64,000 bases of DNA from Streptomyces adustus. Its GTDB lineage: Bacteria > Actinomycetota > Actinomycetes > Streptomycetales > Streptomycetaceae. The notes beneath the pieces were generated by a model, which saw only the letters and a program-made list of their open reading frames with translations, had not been told where the DNA came from and did not search any database. The position numbers and the translations under genes were made by a program. Positions 17,442 through 27,500 of this stretch are shown here, in pieces; the stretch's first letter is position 1; each line of letters opens with the position of its first letter. The stretch lies in NCBI RefSeq assembly GCF_009377175.1, contig NZ_VJZD01000008.1:16971-80970 (forward strand). Direction: 5' to 3'.

Positions 17442-19709
17442 GTGAAGTTCACCGACGGCTACTGGCTGTTGCGCGAGGGCGTCACCGCGGCCCACCCGGT
17501 CGAGGTCCTCGATGTCACCGCCACCGCGGGCACCCCCTCCGGGGGCGGCACCCTGGAGATCCACGCGCCCACCCAGCCCATCCGCCACCGCGGCGACCTG
17601 CTGAAGGGACCGGTCGTGACGATCAGCGCGCACGCGCCGCTGCCCGACGTCATCGGCGTCACCCTCACCCACTTCGAGGGCGAACAGCCGCGCGGTCCCG
17701 AGTTCGAGGTGCGCAAGGAGGAGTTCAGCCCCCAGATCACCCACGACGACGAGCACGCGGCCCTGACCTCCGGCGCGCTCACCCTGCGGGTGGCCCGCAC
17801 CGGCCCCTGGCGCGTCGACTTCCTCGCCCACGGCCGGTCGCTCACCGGCAGCGGCCCCAAGGGCATGGGCATCATGCGGGACGCGACGGGCACCCACTAC
17901 CTGCGCGAACAGCTCGGGCTCGGGGTGGGCACCAGCGTCTACGGCCTCGGCGAACGGTTCGGCCCGCTCGTCAAGAACGGCCAGGTCGTCGACATCTGGA
18001 ACGCCGACGGCGGCACCGCCACCGAACAGGCCTACAAGAACGTCCCGTTCTATCTGACGAACGCGGGCTACGGCGTCTTCGTCGACCATCCGGGCAAGGT
18101 GTCCTTCGAGGTCGGCTCGGAGGCGGTGTCACGGGTCCAGTTCAGCGTGGAGGCCCAGCAGTTGACGTACTACGTCATCTACGGGCCGACCCCCAAGGAG
18201 ATCCTGCGCAAGTACACGGCCCTGACCGGGCGCCCGGCCCTGCCGCCGGCCTGGTCGTTCGGGCTGTGGCTGTCGACCTCGTTCACCACCTCCTACGACG
18301 AGGAGACGGTGACCAAGTTCATCGAGGGCATGCGGGATCGCGAACTGCCGCTGTCCGTGTTCCACTTCGACTGCTTCTGGATGCGCGAGTTCAACTGGTG
18401 CGACTTCCAGTGGGATCCGCGGGTGTTCCCCGACCCGGAGGGCATGCTGGCCCGGCTGAAGGAACGCGGGCTGCGCATCAGCGCCTGGATCAACCCGTAC
18501 ATCGCCCAGCGCTCACCGCTGTTCGCCGAGGGCAGGGCGCTCGGGCACCTGCTGCGCCGGCCCGACGGCAGCGTGTGGCAGTGGGACCTGTGGCAACCGG
18601 GCATGGCGCTGGTCGACTTCACCAGCCCGGCGGCCCGCGACTGGTACGCGCAGAAGCTGAAGGCACTGCTCGACCAGGGCGTCGACTGCTTCAAGACCGA
18701 CTTCGGCGAACGCGTCCCGGTCGACGTGGCCTGGTCCGACGGCTCCGACCCGGAGCGGATGCACAACTACTACCCGTACCTCTACAACCGGACCGTCTTC
18801 GACGTGCTGCGCGAGCACCGCGGCGAGGGCGAGGCGGTCGTCTTCGCCCGCTCGGCCACCGCGGGCAGCCAGCAGTTCCCGGTGCACTGGGGCGGCGACT
18901 GCGAGGCGTCGTACGAGTCGATGGCCGAGTCGCTGCGCGGCGGGCTGTCGCTCGGACTGTCCGGGTTCGGCTACTGGAGCCACGACATCGGCGGCTTCGA
19001 GGGGACGCCGTCCCCCGCGCTGTTCAAACGGTGGATCGCCTTCGGCCTGCTGTCCTCGCACAGCCGGCTGCACGGCAGCTCCTCCTACCGCGTGCCGTGG
19101 CTGTTCGACGAGGAGTCGGTGGACGTGCTGCGCCACTTCACCCGGCTCAAGCTCGCCCTCATGCCCTACCTGTACGACGCGGCCCGCACCGCGCACACCG
19201 AGGGCACGCCGGTGATGCGGGCGATGGCCCTGGAGTTCCCGGACGACCCCGGGTGCGCGCACCTGGAACGGCAGTACATGCTCGGCCCCGACCTGCTGGT
19301 CGCGCCCGTCTTCAGCGACGAGGGCGACGTCACCTACTACGTCCCCGAGGGCGACTGGACCGACTTCCGCACCGGGCGGACGGTGACCGGGCCGCGCTGG
19401 GTGCGCGAGCGGCACGGCTTCGACAGCGTCCCGCTGCTGGTGCGGCCGGGGGCGGTGATCCCGGTGGGCGCGGTGGCCGACCGGCCCGACTACGACTTCG
19501 CCGACGGGGTCACCCTGCGGGTGTACGGGCTGCGGCGCGGCGCCCGGGTGACGGTACGGGCCGGGGACGTGACCTTCACGGTCGTACGGGAGGGCGACAC
19601 CCTGCGGGCCTCGTGCGAGGACCCCTCGGCGCCGTGGGGTCTGGCGGCAGGCGAGCGGGAGGTACGGGCACCGGCCGGTACCGGGTTCCTGACGGTGGAG
19701 CTGGACTGA
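17442..19709 (+). CDS. yicI: Alpha-xylosidase, GH31 (YicI type)
   Basis: 755 residues, close to the 772 of Escherichia coli YicI, and similar along its whole length as recalled. The N-terminal beta-sandwich begins KFTDGYWLL. The catalytic barrel carries HFDCFWM, the nucleophile in KTDFGER (Asp near residue 419) and the acid/base in HWGGDC (Asp near 485). The absence of a signal peptide places it in the cytosol. It removes alpha-linked xylose from the non-reducing end of imported oligosaccharides, such as isoprimeverose from xyloglucan. The GTG at 17442 is the only start compatible with the family N-terminus. It shares one base with the repressor gene. Confidence 0.92.
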   Translation: MKFTDGYWLLREGVTAAHPVEVLDVTATAGTPSGGGTLEIHAPTQPIRHRGDLLKGPVVTISAHAPLPDVIGVTLTHFEGEQPRGPEFEVRKEEFSPQITHDDEHAALTSGALTLRVARTGPWRVDFLAHGRSLTGSGPKGMGIMRDATGTHYLREQLGLGVGTSVYGLGERFGPLVKNGQVVDIWNADGGTATEQAYKNVPFYLTNAGYGVFVDHPGKVSFEVGSEAVSRVQFSVEAQQLTYYVIYGPTPKEILRKYTALTGRPALPPAWSFGLWLSTSFTTSYDEETVTKFIEGMRDRELPLSVFHFDCFWMREFNWCDFQWDPRVFPDPEGMLARLKERGLRISAWINPYIAQRSPLFAEGRALGHLLRRPDGSVWQWDLWQPGMALVDFTSPAARDWYAQKLKALLDQGVDCFKTDFGERVPVDVAWSDGSDPERMHNYYPYLYNRTVFDVLREHRGEGEAVVFARSATAGSQQFPVHWGGDCEASYESMAESLRGGLSLGLSGFGYWSHDIGGFEGTPSPALFKRWIAFGLLSSHSRLHGSSSYRVPWLFDEESVDVLRHFTRLKLALMPYLYDAARTAHTEGTPVMRAMALEFPDDPGCAHLERQYMLGPDLLVAPVFSDEGDVTYYVPEGDWTDFRTGRTVTGPRWVRERHGFDSVPLLVRPGAVIPVGAVADRPDYDFADGVTLRVYGLRRGARVTVRAGDVTFTVVREGDTLRASCEDPSAPWGLAAGEREVRAPAGTGFLTVELD

Positions 19710-20719
19710 TGGTGAAGATCACTGATGTGGCCCGGCACGCCGGGGTCTCCCCCAGCACCGTCTCGTACGCGCTCAGCGGCAAGCGACCGATCTCCGAGGA
19801 GACCAGGCAGCGGGTGGAGGCGTCCATCCGCGAGCTCGGCTACCGCCCGCACGCCGGCGCCCGCGCGCTGGCCAGCAGCCGCTCGAACGTCCTGGCGCTG
19901 GTGGTCCCGCTGCGCACCGGCATCCATGTGCCGGTGGTCATGCAGTTCGCGGTGTCGGTGGTGACCACCGCGCGCCGCCACGACCACGACGTCCTGCTGC
20001 TGACCCAGGAGGAGGGCGAGGAGGGGCTGCGCAGGGTCGCGGACACGGCGCTGGTGGACGCGCTGATCCTGATGGACGTCCAGCTCGACGACCCCCGGCT
20101 GCCACTGCTGCGCTCCCTGGACCGCCCCTCGGTCATGATCGGCTTCCCGGCCGAGGCCGACGGGCTGACCTGCATAGACCTCGACTTCAAGGCGGCCGGC
20201 GAGCTGTGCGTGGAACATCTGGCGCAGCTCGGGCACCGGGTGGTGGCGCTGGTCGGGTCGCCGCCGGAGGTGTACGTGCGGCAGACGGCGTTCGCGCAGC
20301 GCGTGGTCCAGGGGTTCACCGCGGCCACCGACCGGAACGGGCTCGCCTCCACCGTCCACCCGTGCGAGGCGGCGCCCGCCGCGGCCCGCCGGGTCGCGGA
20401 ACAGCTGCTGCGCGAACAGCCCGCGCTGACGGGGGTCGTCGTCCACAACGAAGCGGTCCTCGAACCGCTGATCGACGCCTTCGAGCAGCTCGGGCTGCGG
20501 GTCCCGGGCGATCTGTCCGTCACCGCGATCTGCCCCGACGAGCTCGCGGAGTCCCTGCGGGTGCCCGTCACCTCCATCGCCCTGCCGTCGGCGGAGGTGG
20601 GCGAGCGGGCGGTGGAACTGCTGATGCGGAAGCTGGCCGGGGACGACGTACCCGAGGCCACCCTGCTGCCGCCCCGGCTGACCCGGCGGGCGAGCACGGC
20701 ACCGCGCGACACGCCCTGA
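19709..20719 (+). CDS. LacI-family transcription repressor of the xyloside operon
   Basis: 336 residues. The N-terminal HTH and hinge are typical (ITDVARHAGVSPSTVSYALSG, then RPHAGARALAS). The C-terminal periplasmic-binding-protein-like domain includes VDALILMDVQ and GDLSVTAICPDE. It is translationally coupled to the alpha-xylosidase (TGATG). It probably binds the palindromes at 14263-14280 and 14288-14301 and is released by a sugar from the transported substrate. Confidence 0.92.
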   Translation: MVKITDVARHAGVSPSTVSYALSGKRPISEETRQRVEASIRELGYRPHAGARALASSRSNVLALVVPLRTGIHVPVVMQFAVSVVTTARRHDHDVLLLTQEEGEEGLRRVADTALVDALILMDVQLDDPRLPLLRSLDRPSVMIGFPAEADGLTCIDLDFKAAGELCVEHLAQLGHRVVALVGSPPEVYVRQTAFAQRVVQGFTAATDRNGLASTVHPCEAAPAAARRVAEQLLREQPALTGVVVHNEAVLEPLIDAFEQLGLRVPGDLSVTAICPDELAESLRVPVTSIALPSAEVGERAVELLMRKLAGDDVPEATLLPPRLTRRASTAPRDTP

Positions 20720-20782
20720 TCCCACCCCCCGTTGCCACCCCCTGTGCAAGGCCCTCATTCGAACCGTCGAAGGAGCCGCGAC

Positions 20783-23731
20783 ATGCAAGGCACGAAGGGA
20801 ACGAAAGGCAAGAAAGGCAAGAAAGGCACGCGGACAAGACGCAGAACCACGCTGGTGGTCGCCCTGGCCCTGATCGCGGGTCTCGGCGCCACCGCCCCCG
20901 TCCACGCGGACGACCCGGCGTACCCGTTCCGCGACCCCGCTCTGACGGTGGACGCCCGGGTCGCCGACCTGCTGTCCCGGCTGACGCTCGACGAGAAGAT
21001 CTCCCTGCTGCACCAGTACGAGCCCGCGATCCCGCGCCTGGGCATCCAGTCCTTCCGCACCGGCACCGAGGCGCTGCACGGCGTCGCCTGGCTGGGCAGG
21101 GCCACCGTCTTCCCGCAGGCGATCGGGCTGGCCTCGACCTGGGACCCCGCGCTGATGGAGCGGGTCGGCTCCGCGGTCGGCGACGAGGCGCGCGGCTTCC
21201 AGCAGCAGCGCCCGGCGGGCTGGGGCCTGAACCTGTGGGCGCCCGTGGTCAACCTGCTGCGCGACCCGCGCTGGGGCCGCAACGAGGAGGGCTACAGCGA
21301 GGACCCGTACCTCACCGGCTCGATCTCCACGGCGTACGGCACCGGGCTGACCGGCGGCGACCCGGACCATCTCAAGACGGCGCCCACGCTCAAGCACTTC
21401 CTCGCGAACAACAACGAGTACCAGCGCGACACCACGTCCTCCGAGCTGCGTCCGCGGGTGCTGAAGGAGTACGACGAGCAGGCGTTCAAGCCCGCGATCG
21501 CGGCGGACGCGGCCACCGGCGTGATGTCCTCGTACAACCTCGTCAACGGCCGCCCGAACACGGCGAGTCCGCTGCTCGACGACACCGTGCGCACCTGGAC
21601 CTCGCGGGACCTGCTGAACGTGACCGACGCCTTCGCGCCCGGCAACCTCACCGGCAGCCAGCAGTACTTCGCCACCCAGGCCGAGGCGGACGCGGCGGCC
21701 CTGACCGCGGGCATCGACAGCTTCACCGACAACGACACCGACTCCGCGCCGACCACGAACGCCATCAAGTCGGCCCTGTCCACAGGCCTGTTGAAGGAGT
21801 CGGACGTCGACGCCGCCGCCGGGCACATCCTGGACATCAGGGTCCGGCTCGGCGAGTTCGACCCCGGCGGCGGCCGGTACGGCGCCATCGACGCCTCCGT
21901 CATCGACAGCCCGGCCCACCGCGAGCTGGCCCGCGAGGCCGCCGCCGAGTCCGCGGTGCTGCTGAAGAACGACGGCACGCTGCCGCTGCGGAAGTCCGCG
22001 AGCGCCGCCGTGGTCGGCCCGCTCGCCGACACCGTCTACACCGACTGGTACTCCGGCACACCGCCGTACACGGTGACCCCGAAGCAGGGCATCGCGGCGA
22101 AGCTCGGCACACCGGTCGCGAGCAGCGAGGGCGTGGACCGGATCGCGCTGAAGGACACGGCGACCGGCAAGTACGTCACGGCGGGCACGGACGAGACCGG
22201 CGCGCCCCTGAAGGAGACCGCGGACTCCGGCACCTCCGCCCAGTTCGACGTGTTCGACTGGGGCTCGGGCGTCGTCACCCTGCGCTCGGCCGCCAACGGC
22301 AAGTACGTCGGCTACAACTGGTCGAACTTCGTCAACGACCAGGCGCAGCCCAACGGCTGGTTCGTACAGCAGCAGTTCAAGCTGGAGCGGCAGGACGACG
22401 GCACGTACCTGCTGCGCTACGCGGGCTACGAGACCGGCGAGTCCTGGTGGTCGAACCCGGTCTACCTCGGCCCGACGGACGCGGCCGGCACCCTCGGCCT
22501 GGTGACGAAGGACGCGGCCGCGCGCTACACGAAGGACGTCGTCCGCAGCGGGATCGACGACGCGGTCGCCGCCGTCCGGGGCAAGGACACGGCCGTGGTG
22601 GTGGTCGGCTCCATGCCCGCGATCAATGGGCGCGAGGCCCACGACCGCACCGACCTGGGCCTGGCCCCCGCCCAGGAGGCCCTGGTCAAGGCGGTGCGAG
22701 CGGCCAACCCGAGGACAGTGGTCGTGGTCGAGAACAGCTACCCGACCACACTGGGTGCGTTGCAGCAGCAGGTCCCGGCCCTGCTGTGGACCTCCCACGC
22801 GGGCCAGGAGACCGGCAACGCCCTGGCCGACCTCCTCTACGGCGACGCGAACCCGGCCGGCCGGCTCACCCAGACCTGGTACGAGTCGGCGGCCGACCTC
22901 CCGTCGATCCTCGACTACGACATCATCAAGTCCGGCCGCACCTACCAGTACTTCAAGGGCCGGGCCCTCTACCCGTTCGGCTACGGCCTCTCCTACACCA
23001 CGTTCCGCTACGGCGCCCTGAAGCAGGTGCCCGGCGGCTACGAGCTGAACGTCACCAACACCGGCAGCCGGACGGGCGCCGAGGTGGTCCAGCTCTACGT
23101 CCACCAGCGCACGTCCCGCGACACCCAGCCGCTGAAGCAGCTGAAGTCCTTCGACCGGGTGACACTGAGGCCGGGCGAGACGAGGACGGTACGGCTGAAG
23201 CTGCGGGCCTCGGACCTGGCCCACTGGGACGTGACCCGCTCCAGGTGGGTCGTGGAGACCGGCACTTACGACGTGCTGGCCGGATCCTCCTCGACCGACA
23301 TCCGCGCCCGCGCCGCCTGGCAGGTGAAGGGCGAGACGATCCCGCCCCGGAACCTCTCCACGCCGACCCGGGCGGAGAACTTCGACGACTACAGCGACCA
23401 CAGCACGATCAGCCTGGTCGACGAGTCGAAGGCGTCCGGTACGGCGGTCTCGGCGACGGCGGACGGCGCCTGGCTGAAGTTCGCGGACACCCAACTGGGC
23501 TCGGGCGTCTCCCGGTTCACCGCCCGACTGGCGGGTTCCCCCGGCACGGCGGAGATCCGCCTGGGCTCCCCGACGGGCCGCCTGATCGGCACGGCCGACT
23601 TCTCCGGCACGTCGTCGCCGTACGACTACACGACGGTTTCGGCGGCCCTCGCGGGTGCGGCGAAGGGGCGTACCGACGTGTACCTGGTGCTGTCGCAGGG
23701 GGTGCGGGTGTCCACGTTCAGCCTGCGCTGA
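20783..23731 (+). CDS. Secreted GH3 beta-glycosidase with fascin-like insert, Fn3-like and CBM6-like domains
   Basis: 982 residues. The unusually lysine-rich N-terminus (TKGTKGKKGKKGTRTRRR) comes from a short nucleotide repeat. It is followed by a Sec signal core cleaved after VHA near residue 47. The GH3 catalytic barrel includes LRDPRWGRNEEGYSEDP, LKHFLANN and the nucleophile region AGIDSF (Asp near 312). The GH3 C-domain is split by an insert at about residues 449-573 with the beta-trefoil pattern TGKYVTAG...NGKYVGYN. A fibronectin-III-like domain (about 750-850) and a CBM6-like domain (865-982) follow. The nucleophile region resembles xylosidase/arabinosidase-type GH3 enzymes. It should trim oligosaccharides outside the cell for the importer encoded upstream. 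ATG at 20783 follows AGGAG. Confidence 0.85.
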   Translation: MQGTKGTKGKKGKKGTRTRRRTTLVVALALIAGLGATAPVHADDPAYPFRDPALTVDARVADLLSRLTLDEKISLLHQYEPAIPRLGIQSFRTGTEALHGVAWLGRATVFPQAIGLASTWDPALMERVGSAVGDEARGFQQQRPAGWGLNLWAPVVNLLRDPRWGRNEEGYSEDPYLTGSISTAYGTGLTGGDPDHLKTAPTLKHFLANNNEYQRDTTSSELRPRVLKEYDEQAFKPAIAADAATGVMSSYNLVNGRPNTASPLLDDTVRTWTSRDLLNVTDAFAPGNLTGSQQYFATQAEADAAALTAGIDSFTDNDTDSAPTTNAIKSALSTGLLKESDVDAAAGHILDIRVRLGEFDPGGGRYGAIDASVIDSPAHRELAREAAAESAVLLKNDGTLPLRKSASAAVVGPLADTVYTDWYSGTPPYTVTPKQGIAAKLGTPVASSEGVDRIALKDTATGKYVTAGTDETGAPLKETADSGTSAQFDVFDWGSGVVTLRSAANGKYVGYNWSNFVNDQAQPNGWFVQQQFKLERQDDGTYLLRYAGYETGESWWSNPVYLGPTDAAGTLGLVTKDAAARYTKDVVRSGIDDAVAAVRGKDTAVVVVGSMPAINGREAHDRTDLGLAPAQEALVKAVRAANPRTVVVVENSYPTTLGALQQQVPALLWTSHAGQETGNALADLLYGDANPAGRLTQTWYESAADLPSILDYDIIKSGRTYQYFKGRALYPFGYGLSYTTFRYGALKQVPGGYELNVTNTGSRTGAEVVQLYVHQRTSRDTQPLKQLKSFDRVTLRPGETRTVRLKLRASDLAHWDVTRSRWVVETGTYDVLAGSSSTDIRARAAWQVKGETIPPRNLSTPTRAENFDDYSDHSTISLVDESKASGTAVSATADGAWLKFADTQLGSGVSRFTARLAGSPGTAEIRLGSPTGRLIGTADFSGTSSPYDYTTVSAALAGAAKGRTDVYLVLSQGVRVSTFSLR

Positions 23732-23754
23732 CACCCGAAGCGGAAGCGCACGAC

Positions 23755-23786
23755 AAGGGCCCGCACCCGAATGAGTGCGGGCCCTT
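23755..23786. terminator. Bidirectional hairpin terminator between convergent genes
   Basis: Perfect 12-base stem AAGGGCCCGCAC / GTGCGGGCCCTT with an eight-base loop. It lies between the GH3 stop (23731) and the end of the minus-strand candidate immunity gene (23822) and can serve both. Confidence 0.85.
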
Positions 23787-23821
23787 GGGCCGTCCGATTC
23801 ACGGCGACGTCCTGCTCGTGC

Positions 23822-24565
23822 CTACAACTGCCGGTCCCCTTGCCAGGTGATCGGCACCGGCCCGGCTCCGGCGGCGTTCGCCAGGCCGTTGTAGGTCACC
23901 TTCCGGTCGGGGCCGAGCTCGTGGGCGACCCGCCTCGCCAGCTCCGTCCCTTCGTGGAAGAGCCGCTGCCACTCGTCGTCGTACTTGCCGTCCTCCCGGT
24001 CCCGCAGGTCCAAGTTGACCGTGGTGTCGATGCTCTTCGCCCAGGCGTAGAGGCCGGCCACCAGGTCGTCGGACAGGTCCAGCCCGGCGGCGGGATCGTC
24101 GGGGAAGAAGTCCCCGAACCCACCGGAGCGCAGCGGACCGTACTGGAACTCGCCCTCGACCGTGAGGTCGACCGGGTACGGCGGCGCGCCGTGGCTGTCG
24201 CGTTCCCAGTGCAGGCGGTCGCAGCTCCAGCACACCCACTTCGCCGTCCGATGGCGCTCGTCCCAGAAGCGCACCGGCCACGACGGCCCGAGCCGCCGGG
24301 CCAGTGTCCGGGCAAGCACCAGACCCTGCTTGACGTGCCTGCGCAGGTCCGGGCGGGAGGTGAAACCCTCCGGCGGACGGGACGACGACCAGGAGCGCAG
24401 CGCGTCCGCCAGATCGGCCGGAAGGTCCAGCCGGTCGTCGTCCAGGGGAACATTGCGCGTGAAGGCTGCCAGGTCGTCGTAGGCCTGCGGCTCCTCCGGC
24501 GCGTACAGCGGAGACGGCTCGCCGCGGGCCTGCACGAGCAGGTCCCCGGGTTGTTCGCGGGTCAT
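23822..24565 (-). CDS. Candidate immunity protein for the adjacent secreted toxin
   Basis: 247 residues, acidic, no signal peptide or membrane segment, so cytosolic. Visible features are a WVCWSCDRLHWERD stretch that could bind metal, and a tryptophan- and aspartate-rich body. No family was recognised. Its ATG overlaps the stop of the giant toxin-like gene by four bases (ATGA). A small cytosolic acidic protein encoded directly after a toxin C-terminus is the standard position of a polymorphic-toxin immunity gene, and that is the whole basis for the call. Confidence 0.6.
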   Translation of the reverse strand: MTREQPGDLLVQARGEPSPLYAPEEPQAYDDLAAFTRNVPLDDDRLDLPADLADALRSWSSSRPPEGFTSRPDLRRHVKQGLVLARTLARRLGPSWPVRFWDERHRTAKWVCWSCDRLHWERDSHGAPPYPVDLTVEGEFQYGPLRSGGFGDFFPDDPAAGLDLSDDLVAGLYAWAKSIDTTVNLDLRDREDGKYDDEWQRLFHEGTELARRVAHELGPDRKVTYNGLANAAGAGPVPITWQGDRQL

Positions 24566-27500
24566 ACGGGGTTCGCTCCGATCACGAATCCATTGTCCCC
24601 GACGCTGATGGCAAGTCGCTGGGTCTTGCCGTTGAAGACGACCTCGTAGATCGGCCGGCCGGCGCCCTGGGTGCCGACCCGGGTGCCCTCGGTCAGCGCC
24701 TTGCTCACGAGGGCCGGGATGTCCTCGATCCGGACTCCGGCGGTCGCGAACTCACCCGCGTGCCGGAAGATGATGTGGATCAGGCCCGCGTTGACATTGC
24801 CCTTCTCCAGCCAGGCGAGGTTCACACCGGGCTTGGCGTACTCGATGACCCAGATCGTGTTCGCCTTGTCGAACTTCACGCCGGCGTTGCTGAGCTTCTC
24901 CAGCAGCTTGGGGTCCAGCGCGGCACGGGCGATCTTGGCCCGCTCCGCCACGGCCTGCGCGATACGCAGCCCCATGCCCGCCGCGCTGGTGGAGTCGGCG
25001 ATCGCCTGGGCGGCGCCCGCCTCACCGAAGATCTTCTTCAGGTCCGCGAGCACCTCTGCGGCCTTCGCGCCCGTCTTGACGGCGTCTTCCACCCGTACGG
25101 CGAGCTTGGCCGCCTCGGCGAGCTTGGTGGCCATCGACGGCGGGACGAACATCGCCGCGGCCCAGGCGCAACTGCCCCCGTTGCCGTGGTAGCAATCGCG
25201 GGCATCCCCCAGCACGACCTCGTACAGGACGGCGCCGAGCTTCTCCCCGAAGAGGGCCTGCCAGCCGAGCCGGGTGATGTCACCCATGCTGAAGTGGTGG
25301 GTCCAGTTGTTCGTCTGGTCCTTGAGCGTCTCCGTCTTGAGGAAGACCGTGTCCGACTTCGGGCAGCCGGCCTCGGTGGCGGGGACGTCCGGGTTGACAC
25401 AGAAGTAGTAACTGACCGTGATGTCCACATGCAGCTCGTACGTCACCGTGCACCCCTGGGGCACGTAGTCGCAGGGGTTGAGCTGCTTGGCGGGTGCCGT
25501 CTCCGTCATCTTGTCGACGACGTAGAAGACACCGTTGATGCCGGTGCCGGAGCCGGTCGAGACCTCCTTGTTCGCATCCTTCCGCTCGGCCTCGTCCGCC
25601 GCCTGCTGGGCCGACTCCGCGTACTTCTGGGCGTCCTTCGCCGCTTCCTCGGCCGCGGTGGCCTCGGCGTCGGCCCGGTCGGCCGCCGCGCGGGCCTCCT
25701 TCGCGGACTGCTCGGCCGCTGCGGCTGCCGAACGGGCGGCCGAGGCGTCCTGGGCCGCCTGGTCGGCCGAGGAGCGGGCGTCCTTGGCGTAGCCCTCGGC
25801 GCGTCCGGCCGCCTTGTCGGCGGCCGCGGCGTCCTCGCCGGCCTGCTGGTCGTAGTCGATGGCACGGGCCAGCGAGAGCTGCGCGTCCGCCGCGGCCTTC
25901 GCCGCCTCCGACGCGTAACCCAGCGCCTCCTTCGCCGACTTGCGGGCGTCCGCCGCGTGTCCGGCGGCCTCGGCGGCGATCGTGTACGCCGCCTTCGCGT
26001 CGCCGGTCGCCGCGTTCGCCAGGGTCTGCGCCTGCTCGGCGTTCTTCTGCGCGTTGGCCGCGTGCGCCTCCGCGACCGCCTGCTGCTGCTCGGCGATCGT
26101 CTTCGACGACTGGCCCGTCAGGACGACGAGACCGGCCGCCGAGTCGGTGGTGACGTACGGCGAGCCGAGCTGGATCGCGTCGTTCGCCGGCGCGGCGACC
26201 TGCTGAGCGGAAGCGCCCGCGTCCTCCGCTGCCTGCGCGGTGGTGTAGGCGTGACCTGCGGCGTCCGCCGCGCCCGCGACCGCCTTGGCGGCCTCCGCCT
26301 TCGAGGCGTCGGCCTGCTTCTTGGCGTCGGCGGCGCTCTTCTCTGCGTCGTCGGCCAGCTTCACGGCCGTACGGGCGGCACTGGCGGCGGCCTCGGAGGC
26401 CACGATGGCGTCCGCGGCCGCGCTGGTCGCGGTGCGCACGGCGGCGTCCGCCTTCGCCTTGGCTGCCTGCGCGGCGTCCGAGTCGGAGCGGGCCCGCTTG
26501 GCCGCAGCCTCCGCACGCGTCGCCGCGGCGTCCGCGTCGGCCGCCGCCTTGGTGGCCGCGTCCGCCTCGGAGCGGGCCGAGCCCGCCGCCGCCTCCGCGT
26601 CGTCGGCGGCCCTGTCGGCGTCGTTCGCCGCGGCCCTCGACTGCGTGGCGTCGTCGGACGAGTCGTGCGCGTCGGCGTAGGCGTCCGTGGCGTCGGCCTT
26701 CGCCCGGGCCGCGTTCGCCTTGTTCTCCGCGTCCCAGGCGTCGTCGCGCTTGCCCTTCGCGTCGTCCCGCGCGGCCTCGGCGTCCTGGCGCTTGCTGCGG
26801 GCAGTACCCTCGGCGCTTTCCGCCCGGCCCTTGGCGTCGGCGGCGGTCTTGGCGTACCCCTCGGCGTTGGACTTGTGCTGCGCGGCCTCCGCCTGCTTGG
26901 CCGCGGCGGTCTCCTTCTCCGCCTTCGCCGTCGCCTCCTCGGCCTCCGCCGCGAGCCGCTTGGCGTGCGCGGTCGCGGCGGCCGCCTTCGCGTCCGCCTC
27001 GGCCTTCTGCGTCTCGACGAGCTTGGCCCGCGCGAGGTCCCGCGCGTCCTTGGCCGTCTTCGCCTGCACGGCGGCCGCGTCGGCGGCGGCCTTCGCCTGG
27101 GCGTTGGCCTCCTGCGCGGCGGCCGTACGGAACGCGGCCTTCGACTGCGCGGCCTGCGTCAACGCACGCGCGGCGATCGTCTCGCTGTCACCTGCGGAGG
27201 CACGGGTCGCCGCGTACGCGGTGTCACCGGCCTTCGACAGCGCGTCCAGCGCGGCCGCCGACGCCTTGGTCACCTGTGCCTTCTGCTGGCCGACCAGCAG
27301 ACCGCGGCCCCGCGGGGCACCGGCCTGGTCGGCGATCGCGTAGGCGGCCTTCGTGGCGGTGTCCGTGTCGGTCGCGGCCTTCTTCGCGACAGCGGCCTGC
27401 GCCTTGATCAGGTCGAGCTGCTTCTTCGACTCGGCCTGCGCGTCGGCGACGCCCTTCTTCGCCTTGTCGAACTGCGCCTTGGTCGGGTAGTCGAGCTTGT

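Noticed and set aside
19490..23734. A 1,414-residue minus-strand open frame across the LacI and GH3 genes
   Set aside because: Low-complexity Arg/Gly/Val/Ala translation opposite well-supported genes; no homology-like motifs.
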